From PFL25 sp046260155 (GTDB lineage: Bacteria; Chloroflexota; Anaerolineae; Anaerolineales; UBA4823), in assembly GCA_046260155.1 (NCBI GenBank), contig JBJYXV010000054.1:1-64000 (forward strand): 64,000 bases of DNA. Direction: 5' to 3'. The notes beneath the pieces are model-generated. The model did no database searches. It was not told where the DNA came from and saw only the letters and a program-made list of their open reading frames with translations. Position 1 is the stretch's first letter. The number at the start of each line of letters is the position of its first letter. Positions 8,592 through 17,819 of this stretch are shown here, piece after piece. The translations under genes and the position numbers were made by a program.

Positions 8592-8990
8592 ATGAAGAAA
8601 AAAACATTAAGGCTGCTCGTGTTGATAATCCTGGTTTTCTCAATTTCTGGTTGCGGGCAGGAGGCAATGAACGAAATCATCCAGACCCAAAATGGCATAA
8701 TCGCTATTTTCAGCATGTCGCCCGCCGATTCAGTAGTGATGGAGCCAGGCGCGCTCCAGATCGGATTAACCAATTCCAGCGGTCAGGAAATCGAAGGTGC
8801 ACTGGTTTCTTGCGATCTGACCATGCCCGGCATGACGATGCCACCCAATCAACTGCAACTATCGGATGTGGGTCAGGGTCTGTATACTGCCGACACGACA
8901 TTTACCATGTCTGGAAATTGGCGAGCCCAGGTAACTGCCGCATACAATGGCGAAGCTACAACCTTCAACTTCGACTTTTTGGTCAAATAG
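8592..8990 (+). CDS. FixH/YtkA-like lipoprotein
   Basis: 132 residues with a lipoprotein signal (MKKKTLRLLVLIILVF, lipobox SISGC, acylated Cys about residue 21). The mature part is a small beta-sandwich with IGLTNSSGQEIEGALVSCDL, MPGMTMPPNQ, DVGQGLYTADTTFTMSGNW and a final beta strand. This matches the YtkA/FixH-like domain found beside cbb3 oxidase and CcoI genes; the Met-rich MPGMTM stretch could bind copper. It likely assists copper delivery to the oxidase at the outer face of the membrane. It precedes the SafE-like gene by 2 bases. Confidence 0.78.
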   Translation: MKKKTLRLLVLIILVFSISGCGQEAMNEIIQTQNGIIAIFSMSPADSVVMEPGALQIGLTNSSGQEIEGALVSCDLTMPGMTMPPNQLQLSDVGQGLYTADTTFTMSGNWRAQVTAAYNGEATTFNFDFLVK

Positions 8991-8992
8991 TT

Positions 8993-9562
8993 GTGACCTC
9001 CACTAGCCTTTGGATCACGCTCCTGTTAAGCGGTTTTTTAGGCAGTTTAGGTCATTGTCTCGGCATGTGTGGACCGCTCAACTTGATGGTTGTGGCACAG
9101 ATACGTAAAAACAATCTGCTCGCGCTGCCCAATTTCAGCCTATATCACGCCGTGCGGGTGCTGGTTTACGTCTTGCTCGGTGCGGTCGTTGGCGCGCTTG
9201 GCTCCCTACTGGGGTTGAGCCGCCAATTGACGACTCTCGGCGGCTTGGTCAGCCTGGTATTGGGGATTGCCATCCTGTTGCTCGGNNNNNNNNNNNNNNN
9301 NNNNNNNNNNNNNNNNNNNNNNNNNNNNNNNNNNNNNNNNNNNNNNNNNNNNNNNNNNNNNNNNNNNNNNNNNNNNNNNNNNNNNCCAGCGCTGCTGATG
9401 CTAGATTTTGGCGCGGGCGCATTGAGCGTCCGCTTTCGTCAAGGAATGATGAAACTGGCAGGCGCTTTGATGCTGATCGTTGGGTTGCAACTGGCTTTGC
9501 GCGGCGGGGCAGCACTGCACCTTTGGCCACACTTGCACTGGGGTGGAATTGCACTATGGTAA
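8993..9562 (+). CDS. SafE/TauE-type transporter of the cbb3 assembly cluster (contains gap)
   Basis: Polytopic membrane protein interrupted by 100 N. The N-terminal part shows LLSGFLGSLGHCLGMCGPLN, the hallmark H-C-x-G-M-C-G-P of SafE/UreH-type proteins that accompany FixI/CcoI ATPases and are thought to move copper. I place the start at GTG 8993, immediately after the YtkA-like stop; there is no clear ribosome binding site, so coupling is likely. The frame after the gap matches only if the gap is 100 bases (or differs by multiples of three), and 100 N is often a placeholder. The stop overlaps the ATG of the copper ATPase. Confidence 0.75.
   Translation: MTSTSLWITLLLSGFLGSLGHCLGMCGPLNLMVVAQIRKNNLLALPNFSLYHAVRVLVYVLLGAVVGALGSLLGLSRQLTTLGGLVSLVLGIAILLLXXXXXXXXXXXXXXXXXXXXXXXXXXXXXXXXXXPALLMLDFGAGALSVRFRQGMMKLAGALMLIVGLQLALRGGAALHLWPHLHWGGIALW
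9286..9385. other. Assembly gap (100 N)
   Basis: Exactly 100 undetermined bases, probably a scaffolding placeholder of unknown true length, inside the SafE-like gene. Confidence 0.98.
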
Positions 9563-11946
9563 GCCGTGAAACCTGCGATCTATGCGCTCTCGAAATCACC
9601 GCTGCGCCGGTGATCCAGATTTTCGACGGGGAGGAAAAACATTTTTGTTGTCAGGGCTGTGCGCGCGTCTACCAGGCAGCGCACGAGAATGGGATGTTGG
9701 ATCAGGTTGTGGGCGCAGTAAGCAAACCCAGGTCCCGGGGTGAAAAAGTTCTGCATCCTGGCGAAAGCGCCCATTTCTCGATTCAGGGTATGTGGTGCGC
9801 AGGCTGCGCCATCGCTGCTGAAAACGTGCTTAAGAAAATTCCCGGCGTACAAGGCGCGGACGTTAGCTTTGCGGCAGAACTTGGGCGTATCCAGTTCGAC
9901 CCGCAGATAGTTGATTCCACCCAGGTGTTACAGAGTCTCGATGCGCTCGGCTACCGGGCGCGCCTGGCGGAAGACACTGCAGAGAAGGAGACCACGCGCC
10001 AGCAGGAACGCATCCTGCTGCAACTGATCACCGCTGCTGCCTTTGGGATGCAGGTTATGTTGTTATATCTGGTGCAGTTGTATCCCCGTTATGCCGCCGG
10101 GCAGTTCGACTTACCTGTAGTGCGGGAACTGCAGTATCTCGCATGGGCGCTGGCAACACCGGCGCTATTTTACGGTGGCAGTTCCTTCCTGCGCGGTGCT
10201 TGGCGTGCCTTGCGTGCTGGTACTGCAACGATGGACACGCTGGTTTCGCTGGGTACACTTTCGGCGTATGGTTACAGCGTGTATGTGACACTGATCGGCG
10301 GAGCGGAAGCCTATTTCGATTCGGTTGTGATGATTACCACATTTGTGATGCTGGGACGCTGGCTGGAGGCGCTCGGTAGCGGACAAGCACGCAAGGGAAT
10401 CCGCAAACTACTGGAATTACAGCCACAGTATGCCTGGAGGCGGGACGAAGAACGCTGGATGCAGGTATCAGCTGACACATTACGAATCGGGCAAACGATT
10501 CTGGTCAAGCCCGGTGAGCGAGTGCCCACTGATGCTAAGATCATTGAGGGGCGGGCCGCATTGTACGAATCGCTACTGACAGGAGAATCGTTGCCGGTGG
10601 AGAAAGAGCCCCAGGACGTGATCTACTCCGGGACAGTGGTTATCGACTCCGCTTTGGTCTGCCAGGTGATAAGTCCAGTTGAGCATACTCGTCTGGCACA
10701 GATTACGCATCTCGTCGAGCAAACCCTTTCAGCCAAACCCCCCACCCAGCGCCTGGCGGATAAAGCCTCCATTTGGTTTACGGGTGGCATCTTGCTGGTT
10801 GCCGCGTTGACAGTGTTGGGCTGGTATCTCAAAACCGGTGCCATTGCGCCCGCTCTCATCAACGCGGTTGCCGTATTGGTGGTCGCCTGTCCTTGTGCAC
10901 TCGGATTAGCAACTCCACTGGCCCTGACTGTTTCGCTGGGTCGCGCTGCCGGGCAAGGTGTACTGGTACGCAATCCCGGTGCCCTGGAACGCGCCGGAGA
11001 CAGCGGCCTGGCTGTTTTCGACAAAACTGGCACTCTGACGCAGGGTCGTTTGCGTGTGGTGACAGTTGAAACCTCCCCCGAAAGTGACCTATCGGCGAAT
11101 GACGCCCTGCGCCTGGCCGCTGCTGCCGAACAGGTTTCCGAGCACCCGCTGGCTAAAGCCATTCAAACCGCTGCTTCCTCACTCCATGAGGAAAAGTCGC
11201 CAGGGGAAAGGGTGGTTGCATCAAATTTCAAGACATTACAGGGATTAGGCGTGACATCCCAGGTTGACGGACGCCGCCTGCTGGTTGGTTCGGCGCGTCT
11301 CTTCGGAGCGTTCTCAGTCCCGGTTTGTCTCCGTGATCTGGCTCGTCATCACGCCGACCGGAACGAGACCATAGTTTGGATCGGCTGGAATGAAACACCG
11401 ATTGCCTTCATTGCCCTGCGCGACACGCCCAATCCCGATGCCTTCACGGTCTTGAGAGCCTTACAGGAAAGCGGACTGCGCGTGGCGATGTTGTCTGGCG
11501 ACAGCGCCGAAACCACGCGCTCCATAGCGGTCGAATTGGGGTTGGATGATTTCGTCGGAGAATGCCTACCCGCTGACAAAGCTGCGCACATCAAAGCCTG
11601 GCAGGAACAGGACGAGTCGGTTTTGATGGTCGGTGACGGTGTCAACGACGCACCTGCCCTGGCGCAGGCTGATCTCAGTATTACAGTAGCCGGCGGGACA
11701 GATATCGCTGGGGAAACCTCCGATCTGGTGCTGATGCGTCCCGATCTGACGTTGATCCCCTGGTTCATCGCTTTCTCCCGACGTACACGCAGGATTATTC
11801 GCGAGAATTTAGGCTGGGCATTTGCCTATAACCTGGTAGCTGTGCCGCTGGCAGCCTTTGGGCTGATCAGCCCCGTGATCGCCGCAGCTGCGATGGCCAG
11901 CAGCAGTCTCCTGGTGGTCGGAAATTCCCTGCGGCTGCGAAAATAA
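9556..11946 (+). CDS. ccoI: CcoI/FixI-type copper-transporting P1B ATPase
   Basis: 796 residues from ATG 9556, which overlaps the upstream stop; an in-frame start at 9523 is less likely. It supplies copper for the binuclear centre of cbb3 oxidase. Domains: N-terminal Cys-rich metal domain (ETCDLCALE and FCCQGCARVYQ, residues 5-40), heavy-metal-associated domain with C81-A-G-C84, membrane part with the CPC ion site (445-447), phosphorylation Asp489 in DKTGTLTQG, SEHPLAKA, and GDGVNDAPAL. The Cys-rich domain before the HMA domain is the usual FixI layout. Last gene of the cbb3 locus, convergent with the glucoamylase gene. Confidence 0.95.
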   Translation: MVSRETCDLCALEITAAPVIQIFDGEEKHFCCQGCARVYQAAHENGMLDQVVGAVSKPRSRGEKVLHPGESAHFSIQGMWCAGCAIAAENVLKKIPGVQGADVSFAAELGRIQFDPQIVDSTQVLQSLDALGYRARLAEDTAEKETTRQQERILLQLITAAAFGMQVMLLYLVQLYPRYAAGQFDLPVVRELQYLAWALATPALFYGGSSFLRGAWRALRAGTATMDTLVSLGTLSAYGYSVYVTLIGGAEAYFDSVVMITTFVMLGRWLEALGSGQARKGIRKLLELQPQYAWRRDEERWMQVSADTLRIGQTILVKPGERVPTDAKIIEGRAALYESLLTGESLPVEKEPQDVIYSGTVVIDSALVCQVISPVEHTRLAQITHLVEQTLSAKPPTQRLADKASIWFTGGILLVAALTVLGWYLKTGAIAPALINAVAVLVVACPCALGLATPLALTVSLGRAAGQGVLVRNPGALERAGDSGLAVFDKTGTLTQGRLRVVTVETSPESDLSANDALRLAAAAEQVSEHPLAKAIQTAASSLHEEKSPGERVVASNFKTLQGLGVTSQVDGRRLLVGSARLFGAFSVPVCLRDLARHHADRNETIVWIGWNETPIAFIALRDTPNPDAFTVLRALQESGLRVAMLSGDSAETTRSIAVELGLDDFVGECLPADKAAHIKAWQEQDESVLMVGDGVNDAPALAQADLSITVAGGTDIAGETSDLVLMRPDLTLIPWFIAFSRRTRRIIRENLGWAFAYNLVAVPLAAFGLISPVIAAAAMASSSLLVVGNSLRLRK

Positions 11947-12058
11947 CGCTAATTCTAGAAAATTTTGTTCAGGCAATTTCCCCGCGAACCAGATATTTCT
12001 TCTCGACAAAACCTAAGAATGATGATAAATCGATTTCTTGGGGACAACAGCTCTAGGT

Positions 12059-14473
12059 CTATTTACCTTCAACCTCGACTCGATAATCACTGCCTTCCCA
12101 CTGGTTTTGATCCAGCCAGTACATTGTAAAACCAATTTTAGAGCCCGGAATCAATTCTTTGGTGGGTAAATCGACAAAATAGATCCCTAAACCCGAATCC
12201 CTCGTGAGGGAATCTTGGGATTTTGACCAATCGTCTGTCGTCCAATGAATTTTCGCTGGAGAGCGCAGTTCAATTCGCAAAGTTTTTCCAACCGGGATGC
12301 TCTTGGCTTTAAGATTTGAGCGCCAGATAGCGTAATCAGATCCAGTTTTATCCTTGATATAGCGTTTGATCGTTTGAGGGGGAGTATCGAAAACTTTTCC
12401 TTCCTGGAGGGAATGAAACAATTTTAATAATTCAGCGTGAGCCCAAACAAGCGGCATAGCCGAACCAGAGGGTCTCCCGAAAAACAACTCCTTGTCTGGG
12501 ATGTCAGGAGAATCCCAGATTTGTTCAGGGAGCATACCGCTCGAATTTGCGAATGCTTGCATGGTTTCCATCAATGCTTCGGCTTTCTTTTTATCACCGG
12601 AAGCAAGTTCATAATGGGCTCGTTCTCCAGTCAGTAGAGGCCAGGCACGACCTACTCCGGTACTGTCAAATGGGCTTCCATCTTCATGTTCCCCATATCC
12701 ATCGTTGTTGTATCTATGCCAGGCCGGCCCAAACGGAGTGTCCACCTTCAATAATTGATCGATAACCTTTACGGTATTCAGTATGCGGGCATCATCAGGA
12801 GCACGTAATCCGAAACGAACCAGCGCTAAAGCATCTGGACTTACAATGTGACTGGATTGGGCATAACTGCCTTGGGGAGGCCGGTTTTTAATCGGTACAA
12901 AGCCAGAAATGGGTGAAGCAGCATCAGCTTCTTCTGGCGGGGAGATACGTACGTAATATCCTTCCACGCGATATTTCTTGGCCAGGTCTGTCCCGCTTGC
13001 ATAGCTCCAGCGTTCAATATTATCGTTCCACGCATCGGCTGTTTCTCTTAGATAATCAGCCTGCTCCTCTTCACCTTGAATATCAGCGAAATCTGCTGCA
13101 ACCAGCAAAGCAGCCACCTCAACGGCCAATGTAAAGGGAGAATAACCCGGATCTTCCTCCCAGCGATCCTGCTGAGTAACAGGCCCATTTCGCACGATAA
13201 AACTTACAGCCTTGCGTACCATCAGCCACAGGTTTGTCAACTCAGATTTCCTTAAAAGATTTTCCCTTCTCGCGAGATCGACCAGCAAAATCGGAAATGC
13301 GGTTTCATCCATCTGGATACCACTCCAATAAGGCCTGCCATCCAGCCACATATTTTGTGGCCAATTCCCTTCGTCTTCCTGGGTTACCTGCAGGTAATTA
13401 ATCACCCGGCGGGTATCATCATAGGCACCCACGGCCAATAAACCACCTGCGGCTTCAACCAGATCTCTAGGCCAGACGAGATGGTATCCCCCCAGATCTT
13501 CATCGCCTTTGGCAAAACCCCATGGAATAGCCAGGCTGGCTATCAGACCACCCGGAAAGCGTTTGGCTTCATGAATTTTCAATACTGCCGCACTGATTTC
13601 ATATAAGTTCTTATGCGGATCCGATTTATTATTTTTCAGAGGTGTAATTGTTCTCTTCCAATTCTTCCATTCCCGGATATAATCCCCCCGAGCAGCAGAA
13701 AAGCCTCGCTTGATACTGAAGAGCGCGCGCTGACCAGCTTCAGCGGGATTCAATCCAAATCCCAGAGCAAGTATAAATTTCCCCTTTGAAGACCTGATAT
13801 CGATCTCCCCGGTTAACGCCACGTTACCGTTTACGGCATGTTGATAAGCCCATGTCATTTGTTTGTGCCGGTGCAGGTCTTGCCAGCCATCCGAAAAACC
13901 CACAAAACCAACAGATCGTTTCAACCACGGGATATCACAAACCAGGGCCAGGGATATACCATTCCGCTCAGCAAAAAGCATTGGTACCCCTTTGTAATCT
14001 CCAACCCAGGCATTATTACCATTACCCTGGTTCCCTAGATGCGGCGCCAGTAATACATAAAGATGATAATCCTTCAGAGTCCCTTCCAGCGCATGGAAAT
14101 GTGTATTTTGGAGTACAACATCCCGTTGTGGATCGGTAATAATCTCTTTAGTTATCTGATAACGTCCATTAAGATCAGTGTTAACTAAATGATATGCTGG
14201 TATACCCTGCTCGACGTATTCAACCTGGTGGCTTGCATCTCTTTTCTCTTCAGAAAAAAAATTGTTCCCATCCGTAACAATCAAACCCATATCGCGAGTA
14301 CAAGCCTGGTCAACACGAGGGTAATAGATTTCATCAAATATGCCGTGACTTAGCGTAAACCATATACGGCTGGCTGCATTTAATGCTGTGCCAATGCCTG
14401 ATTTTGCACTAGAAGTCCAGCGCGGTGGGATCCCAGGAGAACCTGGAGCATTTTGATTATGAAATTCCTTCAT
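12059..14473 (-). CDS. GH15 glucoamylase/glucodextranase-type glycoside hydrolase
   Basis: 804-residue enzyme predicted to release glucose from alpha-glucans. N-terminal beta-sandwich of about 270 residues (GIGTALNAASRIWFTLSHG, DEIYYPRVDQACTRDMG), then an (alpha/alpha)6 barrel with HLVWPRDLVEAAGGLLAVGA, MWLDGRPYWSGIQMDETAFP (candidate general acid Glu), and near the end GEHEDGSPFDSTGVGRAWP and MLPEQIWDSPD (candidate general base Glu). These are the standard bacterial GH15 landmarks. There is a C-terminal beta domain of about 100 residues. No signal peptide is visible, so it is probably cytoplasmic and may act on stored glycogen or imported maltodextrin. Start follows GGAAGGTGAG. Confidence 0.93.
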   Translation of the reverse strand: MKEFHNQNAPGSPGIPPRWTSSAKSGIGTALNAASRIWFTLSHGIFDEIYYPRVDQACTRDMGLIVTDGNNFFSEEKRDASHQVEYVEQGIPAYHLVNTDLNGRYQITKEIITDPQRDVVLQNTHFHALEGTLKDYHLYVLLAPHLGNQGNGNNAWVGDYKGVPMLFAERNGISLALVCDIPWLKRSVGFVGFSDGWQDLHRHKQMTWAYQHAVNGNVALTGEIDIRSSKGKFILALGFGLNPAEAGQRALFSIKRGFSAARGDYIREWKNWKRTITPLKNNKSDPHKNLYEISAAVLKIHEAKRFPGGLIASLAIPWGFAKGDEDLGGYHLVWPRDLVEAAGGLLAVGAYDDTRRVINYLQVTQEDEGNWPQNMWLDGRPYWSGIQMDETAFPILLVDLARRENLLRKSELTNLWLMVRKAVSFIVRNGPVTQQDRWEEDPGYSPFTLAVEVAALLVAADFADIQGEEEQADYLRETADAWNDNIERWSYASGTDLAKKYRVEGYYVRISPPEEADAASPISGFVPIKNRPPQGSYAQSSHIVSPDALALVRFGLRAPDDARILNTVKVIDQLLKVDTPFGPAWHRYNNDGYGEHEDGSPFDSTGVGRAWPLLTGERAHYELASGDKKKAEALMETMQAFANSSGMLPEQIWDSPDIPDKELFFGRPSGSAMPLVWAHAELLKLFHSLQEGKVFDTPPQTIKRYIKDKTGSDYAIWRSNLKAKSIPVGKTLRIELRSPAKIHWTTDDWSKSQDSLTRDSGLGIYFVDLPTKELIPGSKIGFTMYWLDQNQWEGSDYRVEVEGK

Positions 14474-14898
14474 AGCTCACCTTCCCATCGATTAATGGTT
14501 GTAATTCCATCGGAGAGATTTATAAAAAGTGCACTCACTGAGCAAAGTAGTCTCAATATATTATAAGGTTCTCGAAATTTCTTTGCAGACTAATCTTGGT
14601 CTGCCTTAATTCTTCAACACTTATTTGAATATGATCACGTGACGCATATCTAATGTCGACCAAAATCTGCTTACCAAGCAGGAGCTGTTGAATCAGTGAT
14701 TTTTTCAGCCACCAGGAGTAGTTCAAACAGCAAGCCTGAAACTCTAATCTGCGGCTGTACACGTCCAACGTATCTATGCAGATCGATCACATATTTGGTT
14801 TAGCTGCCATCTATTTCCTTGATTCCGCGTTCTCAAGTTCTACCGGTTTGGCATAGTCCGGAAGGGTCAGTGAAACGAGAATGGCTTTCAAGGGAGGA
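14474..14898. other. Intergenic region upstream of the glucoamylase gene
   Basis: About 425 bases. A minus-strand frame of 71 codons is present but has no recognisable family or ribosome binding site, so I do not call it. A TATAAA at 14522-14527 on the minus strand could be a -10 element for the glucoamylase gene, but the -35 is poor. Confidence 0.4.
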
Positions 14899-15741
14899 CT
14901 ATCCATGGCATGATGCATGAATTAATAAATCCCCGGATAAATGTGCCACCATTGCGCTTTCTATACCTCTTTGCCAATACAACCATCCAAAGATTATCCC
15001 TGGCAGGCTATTCAAGAGCAGGATTCAAACTATTTCAATCGCATTCAGAGGTAAGCCAAGAGCGATAGCTGACGGTAAGTGGTTCAGACCAAATAGCAAT
15101 GCGGCCAGTATGTTGGCTGACCATATCACAGAACTGGATGGTATATTAGATAGACTGTGCAGTAAATTGTTACCAATCCATGCTAATAAGGTCATAAGAA
15201 ATAAACGTATCAGGATCTCCTGTGTAAACCCCCCATAAAAGGAAGCCAGCAGACCTTTCCAAAGCGGGGGATTAATGGTTACAGGGAGATTTAGACTGTT
15301 TACCTGAAATTGATTTTGAAACAATTGATTTAATACCAGCTGATCTAAGAATGCGACCAAACCACTCACAGCCAGACCAATAAAAATTATCGGCAGCCAG
15401 GTGATTCGATAATCCAGCCTTACAGATTTTCCTTCTACCCAATCTGCGAATACCGGAGCGCCCAGACCCATACTTTCAGCCAACCTGAGACCAATGAAAG
15501 TAAGCAAGCTGAGAATCGCAAACTGTGCTACAAACTCTACAGAAATTCCAATTGGAACAGGCAACGGTAGATGGATTGTTTGCAGCTTCCCTTGCTGCAA
15601 TGCCAGAGCATACGGGATCCCAGCAAGCAAACCGAAACTTGCCAGACCCCATAACAAATAGAACAAGCGCTGATTTGAATGAGTTGAACCGGGTATCGCC
15701 AGATTCAAAAATGTAGAACTCTGTCTCATTAATTTCCTCAA
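14899..15741 (-). pseudogene. CPBP intramembrane protease with an in-frame TGA
   Basis: Polytopic CPBP (CAAX-like/Abi) protease, 280 codons if read through. The first 238 codons end with a TGA at 15027-15025. The same frame then continues without shift for 41 codons (LLLNSLPGIIFGWLYWQRG, then ESAMVAHLSGD), which is exactly the family's conserved C-terminal part with the His of the AHLS motif. Upstream, GGFTQEILIRLF holds the ExxxR motif (Gln replacing the first Glu) and FGLNHLPS the second His site. It is therefore a recent nonsense mutation or a base error. Overlaps the upstream small acidic gene by ATGA. Confidence 0.85.
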
Positions 15742-15965
15742 TATCCCCAGGTGTGATCCTCGATACGATCGCTAAGGGTATCCTTCACTCTTTCCAGCAT
15801 TTTTTCATACGCGATATTATCTCCTTCATTACGTTCAGCTTCATTTTCCAGAGTCTCTAATAAATAGAGCACTGCTGTATCCCACCGTTCGGGGTCTTCT
15901 TCATCATCCGCAATTTTTTTCGCTGTTTTATCTAACCAGGTTTGTAAATCAGATAAAAGCTTCAC
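15738..15965 (-). CDS. Small acidic helical protein, unknown
   Basis: 75 residues, strongly charged and predicted helical (MKLLSDLQTWLDKTAKKIAD, then EEDPERWDTAVLYLLETLEN). A good Shine-Dalgarno (GGAGGCAAAAGGTG) precedes the ATG, and its stop overlaps the start of the CPBP gene, so the two are co-translated. I recognise no family. The pairing suggests a regulator or partner of the membrane protease, but only position supports that. Confidence 0.7.
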   Translation of the reverse strand: MKLLSDLQTWLDKTAKKIADDEEDPERWDTAVLYLLETLENEAERNEGDNIAYEKMLERVKDTLSDRIEDHTWGY

Positions 15966-16363
15966 CTTTTGCCTCCTTGCAGTTTGAATAGATAGAACTC
16001 ATTTGACCTTTCCGCACACATCTTTCTCCAGGTAGATTTCTCCTGCATTTCATTTTCCTGTTTCCCATCGAAAAAACCAGCACCCACGCATTTTTATGGA
16101 AGTAAATAATTTTGCATTGATCGAAATCGTATCAGGCGTTTCAGGATTAACAAACTGCGTAAGCCTGATTCTTATTAAACGAAATTTTGGTTCAATAGTC
16201 TTTATATCCGGGTTATCGGCTCCTTAATTTTTTCTTATGCATGCCCTCAACCCGGGAATTCGTGACTCTTTTTCGTCCTAAACCGGGTTAAGGTTTTTTT
16301 AGGGTTGTGATCAGGGTTTCATAAAGACTTTTGTAAAGCAAACCGGTAAGATTGAAGCTGGAT
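15966..16363. other. Divergent intergenic region
   Basis: About 400 bases between the minus-strand acidic gene and tauE. It contains AACCCGG (16249-16255) / CCGGGTT (16283-16289) followed by a run of T, a loose terminator-like hairpin with no gene upstream of it on the plus strand. Promoters for both flanking genes must lie here but are not identified. Confidence 0.4.
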
Positions 16364-17218
16364 ATGTTCGATTTTTATACTGATAATGATGAATGGAGGC
16401 TGGCTCGCTTGATAATTTTAGGTTTATTAGCGACTGGAATTTTTGTAGGTGCCTTGAGTAATTTACTGGGAATAGGCGGGGGGATCCTGTTGGTCCCAGC
16501 ATTAACGCTTTTATTCCATTTACCGATTCGAACCGCGGTGGGAGCCAGCCTTATTGGAATCATTGCTGCCTCCGCAGGAGTAGCTGTCACGGAGAAGAAA
16601 GAACGGAAAGGCGATATGCGGCTGGCGCTACGCCTGGAAATTGCTACCACTGCCGGAGCCATCATGGGTAGCGTGATTGCTGGTATGGTAAATGAAAAGT
16701 TGATCGAGATTGCTTTCGCATTTGTAGCGTTATTTACCGCTGTCTATATGATCTACAAGATCCGTCACCCGAACCACCTTGACATCCCAAACATTGCAAG
16801 CAAACAGGAAGATGATAAAGGTGAGATCTATTTACACCCAGATTATCACCCGAAACATTGGTTTGCAGGACTGGGTATGGCTGGAGTTGCGGGCAGTTTA
16901 TCGGGTCTTTTGGGTGTCTCTGGAGGTTTTATTAAGGTCCCAATCCTGTACTCCATCATGGATGTCCCATTCGGAATCGCGACAACTACCAGCAGCATCA
17001 TGGTGGGTATCACGGCAGCCGCCAGTGTCTTTATCTATTATGCGCGCGGTGACATTCATCCACTGGTCGCGATCCCGATCGCGCTAGGTGTATTTGTGGG
17101 TGCACTGCTCGGTAATATCTTAATCCCCTATGTCAGGATCGCCTGGTTGCGTTCTGGATTAATCGGTTTATTGGTGTTTCAAAGTGCGCAAATGTTAATC
17201 AAGGCAATCGGTGCATAA
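16364..17218 (+). CDS. TauE/SafE-family permease
   Basis: 284-residue membrane protein with about eight TM helices in two homologous halves. Signature GIGGGILLVPALTLLF near residue 40 in the first half and LLGVSGGFIKVPIL in the second. The family exports sulfite, sulfonates or related small anions. I use ATG 16364; a TTG at 16352 and a later ATG are also in frame, and no start has a strong ribosome binding site. The DUF1634 gene follows directly, an established pairing for this subgroup. Given the sulfite-oxidase-like gene elsewhere, a sulfur role is plausible but not shown. Confidence 0.88.
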   Translation: MFDFYTDNDEWRLARLIILGLLATGIFVGALSNLLGIGGGILLVPALTLLFHLPIRTAVGASLIGIIAASAGVAVTEKKERKGDMRLALRLEIATTAGAIMGSVIAGMVNEKLIEIAFAFVALFTAVYMIYKIRHPNHLDIPNIASKQEDDKGEIYLHPDYHPKHWFAGLGMAGVAGSLSGLLGVSGGFIKVPILYSIMDVPFGIATTTSSIMVGITAAASVFIYYARGDIHPLVAIPIALGVFVGALLGNILIPYVRIAWLRSGLIGLLVFQSAQMLIKAIGA

Positions 17219-17240
17219 ATTTATCAGTTAGGAGGTCTGG

Positions 17241-17657
17241 ATGAAGATCCATTTGGCAAAAATTTCCACAAAATCAATCTCAAGCATTAGAGTCTGGAAG
17301 AAGCCCCGCATTAATTCACTATTGATATTACGGATTACAGCCCTGTTTGCCGTGGCTGTGATGTTTATTGGACTGACGGATAGGCTGCTGCAAATCATAC
17401 CGGTTTCGTTTCCAGGCCCATCAACGATATCGTTGGAGCAAATCGTCCATTCTCCCCCTTCCAATACCGGATTGGTAATGATGAGTGCGGGAATAATTTT
17501 CTTTGCATTGATTCCCAGTTTGAGAGTTTTACTGGGGCTCAAGCAATTCTTTCAAAAGCATGAAACCGTAAATTTGATCGTCGCCATGATAGTTCTCTTG
17601 GAGCTGACAGCAAGTATGCTGTGGATATTCTTTGGCAAAGGGATATCGATAGGTTGA
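17241..17657 (+). CDS. DUF1634 membrane protein, TauE partner
   Basis: 138 residues with three TM helices (about 28-50, 72-92 and 108-132). Pattern LRITALFAVAVMFIGLTDRL, then TGLVMMSAGIIFFALIPSLR and LIVAMIVLLELTASMLWIFF fits DUF1634, a family that almost always sits beside a TauE-type permease. Start follows TTAGGAGGTCTGG, and it lies 22 bases after tauE. It probably forms a complex with the permease. Biochemical role unknown. Confidence 0.82.
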   Translation: MKIHLAKISTKSISSIRVWKKPRINSLLILRITALFAVAVMFIGLTDRLLQIIPVSFPGPSTISLEQIVHSPPSNTGLVMMSAGIIFFALIPSLRVLLGLKQFFQKHETVNLIVAMIVLLELTASMLWIFFGKGISIG

Positions 17658-17800
17658 TAGAAGAATATTCGGCTCAACAAGTAAAACACCATGAGCAGTG
17701 GAAACTAGATAACACTGAAGTTACAGCACTGTTATATGCCTGGTGGGATGACAACGATAATAGCTCGGAAAACCTGGCGATCAAGGCAATTTTGATGTGA
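17654..17800 (+). CDS. Possible 48-residue coupled small protein
   Basis: A short frame from TTG 17654, overlapping the DUF1634 stop by 4 bases, ends at TGA 17800. Its composition is acidic, with two Trp in a row (LLYAWWDDNDNSSENLAIKA). It fills most of the 160 bases between DUF1634 and the Rieske gene, and an AAAGGG lies upstream. No homology is recognised; it may be a chance frame. Confidence 0.3.
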   Translation: MIEEYSAQQVKHHEQWKLDNTEVTALLYAWWDDNDNSSENLAIKAILM

Positions 17801-17819
17801 TAGGAAAAGGAAATAGATT

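Noticed and set aside
14553..14768. 71-codon minus-strand frame upstream of the glucoamylase gene
   Set aside because: No ribosome binding site, no family pattern, and it lies in the likely promoter region.
16249..16296. AACCCGG/CCGGGTT hairpin with T run upstream of tauE as a terminator
   Set aside because: No gene ends before it on the plus strand and the loop is long (27 bases), so a terminator role is not supported.
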